From the NCBI RefSeq assembly GCF_027924405.1, contig NZ_AP026978.1, positions 4,340,001-4,404,000 of the forward strand: a stretch of 64,000 bases of DNA, read 5' to 3'. The DNA is from Nocardia sputorum. GTDB taxonomy: Bacteria; Actinomycetota; Actinomycetes; Mycobacteriales; Mycobacteriaceae. Both the position numbers and the translations under genes were made by a program. The notes beneath the pieces are model-generated. The model had not been told where the DNA came from. It worked only from the letters and a program-made list of their open reading frames with translations, and did no database searches. Below are positions 62,572 through 64,000 of the stretch, piece by piece (position 1 is the first letter of the stretch; each line of letters starts with the position of its first letter).

Positions 62572-63314
62572 CATTCGTCAAACCCGGTATCAGCCCCGAC
62601 CTCGACGCCTTGGCCAACGGTGCGTTGGCCAACCCGCACGGCCACGGCTACGCCGTGCTCACCGACACCGGCATCCTTGTCGGGCGCGGCATGAATGCCG
62701 AGAAGGTGATCACCGAGTTCGCCGCCGTGCGTCAGCGTCATCCGGAGGGTGCGGCGTTGTTCCATTCCCGGTTGGCCACCCACGGTCTTCGCACCGTCGC
62801 CAACTGTCATCCCTTCCTCGTCGGCGCCGACGAGCGAACCGTGCTCGCGCACAACGGGATCCTGCCGGACAACGTCCACCCGACCAGAGGCGATCAGCGC
62901 AGCGACACCCGTATCGCCGCCGAGGATTTCCTGCCGACCCAACCGTTCGGGTCGCTGGATTCGTGGGCGGGACGGGAGCGGCTGGAGCGGTGGCTGGGCA
63001 GCGACAAGATGGTGCTGCTGACCATCGACCCCGCCTACAAGCATTCGGCCTACATCTTCAACGAAGGCTACGGGCACTGGGACGGCGGGATCTGGTACTC
63101 CAACCGCACCTACCTGCCGCACACCTGGGGCTACACCGGCGCCGTGGACTGGGAGTACTGCCTGGGCTGCGGCGAAATCGACCCCGAACAGCCCGGACCG
63201 CACTGCACCACGTGCGGATTCTGCGCCGAGTGCCTGCGCCGCGTTCGACGGTCTGGACCGCTACGCCGACCTCATCGAACTCGAGAACGCCTGACCGCGC
63301 ACACCTGGCTCTGA
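62559..63314 (+). CDS. Class II glutamine amidotransferase with zinc ribbon (copy 2, frameshifted end)
   Basis: A 251-aa paralogue of 60439 with Cys2, NPHGHGYAV, FHSRLATHG, NCHPF and LAHNGIL, and a ribbon CLGC..CTTCGFCAEC. Near 63238 the frame changes to RRVRRSGPLRR; the +1 frame instead reads AFDGLDRYADLIELENA to TGA at 63293, which fits the copy-1 tail ETAFPDC. A single-base indel near the C-terminus is suspected; the catalytic part is intact. Confidence 0.82.
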   Translation: MCILTFVKPGISPDLDALANGALANPHGHGYAVLTDTGILVGRGMNAEKVITEFAAVRQRHPEGAALFHSRLATHGLRTVANCHPFLVGADERTVLAHNGILPDNVHPTRGDQRSDTRIAAEDFLPTQPFGSLDSWAGRERLERWLGSDKMVLLTIDPAYKHSAYIFNEGYGHWDGGIWYSNRTYLPHTWGYTGAVDWEYCLGCGEIDPEQPGPHCTTCGFCAECLRRVRRSGPLRRPHRTRERLTAHTWL

Positions 63315-63362
63315 TCGCCGTCCAACGGCCGCGAACCCACTTCGAGAAAGGCAGATCCTGCC

Positions 63363-63617
63363 GTGCCCTACTACCCGAATCTGGCCACGATCCTCATCCA
63401 CACCCGCGACGTCGACGGCCACGCCATCATCGTCAGCACCGACGGCCAGCACCTGCGGGTGCTGCTGCGCGACCGCGATGAACCCGACGACGACTGGCGC
63501 TACGCCGATCTCGACGCTCACACCGCCGACGCCCTCGCCACCGTACTGTCCGGCCACGCCCGACCTCGCCCGCAACGGCGTGGCGGGTGGTGGCGGCGCC
63601 TGGGAGGCGGTCGCTGA
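63363..63617 (+). CDS. Small hypothetical protein (84 aa)
   Basis: GTG 63363 (preceded by AAAGG at a distance of ~14 bases) gives VPYYPNLATILIHTRDVDGHAIIVSTDG, a mixed alpha/beta small protein with an RRGGWWRRLGGGR tail. No family known. It overlaps the next gene by one base (TGATG), so it belongs to the same operon as the amidotransferase. Confidence 0.7.
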   Translation: MPYYPNLATILIHTRDVDGHAIIVSTDGQHLRVLLRDRDEPDDDWRYADLDAHTADALATVLSGHARPRPQRRGGWWRRLGGGR

Positions 63618-64000
63618 TGACCGACCACCACCTGCCACCGGCACCGCATGCTGACGCATCCGAGCCCGAGTTCCTTCACCAGGTCCTCGCTCGAATCGAC
63701 CGCTGGTTCGACGACGCCAACCCCGACGACCTCCATGCCGCCCGCGACCTGCTGCGCCAGCGCCTGGCCAGCACCATCGCGGCCGTCGCTGCCGCTGACG
63801 ACAGCGACCGCGGTGATCCAGTGGTCGCCCTCATCGCGACCGAACTGCATCGGCTTCGCCGAACCCGGGTGACGGCCACGGTCATCACCCGCGGCGGCCA
63901 CGTCCACGACCACGTCCGCGTCCATGCGGTGCACCGCCACCACACCGTGCTCTCCCGCGCCGGCGAGCAGGCCGGGGTGCTGCTGCCGCTGACGTTCATC
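63617..64000 (+). CDS. Hypothetical protein, incomplete at the window edge
   Basis: Starts at ATG 63617 and remains open for 128 codons to the end. Begins MTDHHLPPAPHADASEPEF, then a helical region LARIDRWFDDANPDDLHAARDLLRQRL and a His-rich stretch HVHDHVRVHAVHRHH. No family can be assigned from this part. Same direction and coupling as the preceding small gene. Confidence 0.7.
   Translation, partial: MTDHHLPPAPHADASEPEFLHQVLARIDRWFDDANPDDLHAARDLLRQRLASTIAAVAAADDSDRGDPVVALIATELHRLRRTRVTATVITRGGHVHDHVRVHAVHRHHTVLSRAGEQAGVLLPLTFI

Larger units (their letters stand above)
48987..64000. mobile_element. tRNA-Pro integrated island, right end beyond the window
   Basis: Starts at the tRNA-Pro 3' end with a tyrosine integrase and a small HTH/excisionase-like gene, then holds accessory and broken genes: CRISPR array, DNA ligase, a pseudogene with a gene inserted, and duplicated modules. 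The right attachment site is not in the window, and no replication or conjugation core genes are recognised, so the type of element (integrative plasmid, ICE, prophage remnant) is undetermined. Confidence 0.7.

Overview
The window is a chromosomal segment of a high-GC, mycolate-type actinomycete, most likely Nocardia or a close relative. Evidence for this is uniformly GC-rich coding sequence, a KasA/KasB-type ketosynthase, a mycolic-acid-methyltransferase-like enzyme, an ANTAR regulator, an actinobacterial baeRF protein, and many TetR/GlxA regulators. The first ~48.9 kb is a dense chromosomal region of specialised-metabolism and catabolic genes. The last ~15 kb (from the tRNA-Pro at 48913) looks like an integrated mobile island that continues past the right edge.

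Region by region: (1) 1-5.3 kb, housekeeping and stress genes: baeRF family 2, PAS-ANTAR, S1 domain, secreted type B carboxylesterase. (2) 5.8-14.4 kb, a compact lipid/polyketide cluster. A fatty acyl-AMP ligase, a free ACP and a KS-AT-ACP-aminotransferase (alpha-oxoamine synthase) megaenzyme run one way; a MarR regulator and a DHA2 exporter run the other way. Domain for domain this is a split version of the prodiginine enzyme RedL, without the rest of a prodiginine pathway. (3) 14.4-17 kb, NYN nuclease and subtilase. (4) 17.2-27.6 kb, an isonitrile cluster. PvcA/IsnA-type isocyanide synthase, PvcB-type Fe/2-oxoglutarate oxygenase, a flavin halogenase with its catalytic Lys and WxWxIP motif, and a DJ-1/PfpI-AraC regulator form one tight operon. 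A second operon (SDR, acyl-CoA-dehydrogenase-like flavoenzyme, membrane acyltransferase) and a divergent antiporter-HAD pair lie next to it. (5) 27.6-36 kb, a second GlxA regulator, KasB-like ketosynthase, ArsR/SRPBCC pair, TetR plus secreted lipase, AlkB alkane hydroxylase and a mycolate-type methyltransferase. (6) 36.5-42.1 kb, an aromatic meta-cleavage operon (flavin hydroxylase, extradiol dioxygenase, C-C hydrolase) with a divergent amidohydrolase. A TetR regulator has an operator-like palindrome that recurs twice at the catabolic promoter. (7) 42.1-48.8 kb, lactonase-like metallo-hydrolase, SDR/TetR pair sharing an operator, GNAT, an EXXR-less CYP157-like P450, and TetR/NmrA.

The island (48.99 kb to the right edge) begins at tRNA-Pro(GGG) with a tyrosine integrase and a small excisionase-like protein. 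It then carries a short type I-E-like CRISPR array with no cas genes in the window, flanked by two direct copies of a ~200-bp block rich in perfect palindromes. After that come a zinc-ribbon membrane protein, a minimal ATP-dependent DNA ligase, a coiled-coil protein, and a PAPS-reductase-like gene. The PAPS-reductase-like gene has been split by a ~1.7-kb low-GC insert carrying a single PD-(D/E)XK-like DUF6602-type gene. A tandemly duplicated two-gene module (zinc-ribbon amidoligase plus class II glutamine amidotransferase) and small proteins follow. The strongest candidates for undescribed biology are the halogenase-containing isonitrile cluster, the free-standing RedL-like module, the single-gene insert, and the duplicated amidoligase/amidotransferase module.
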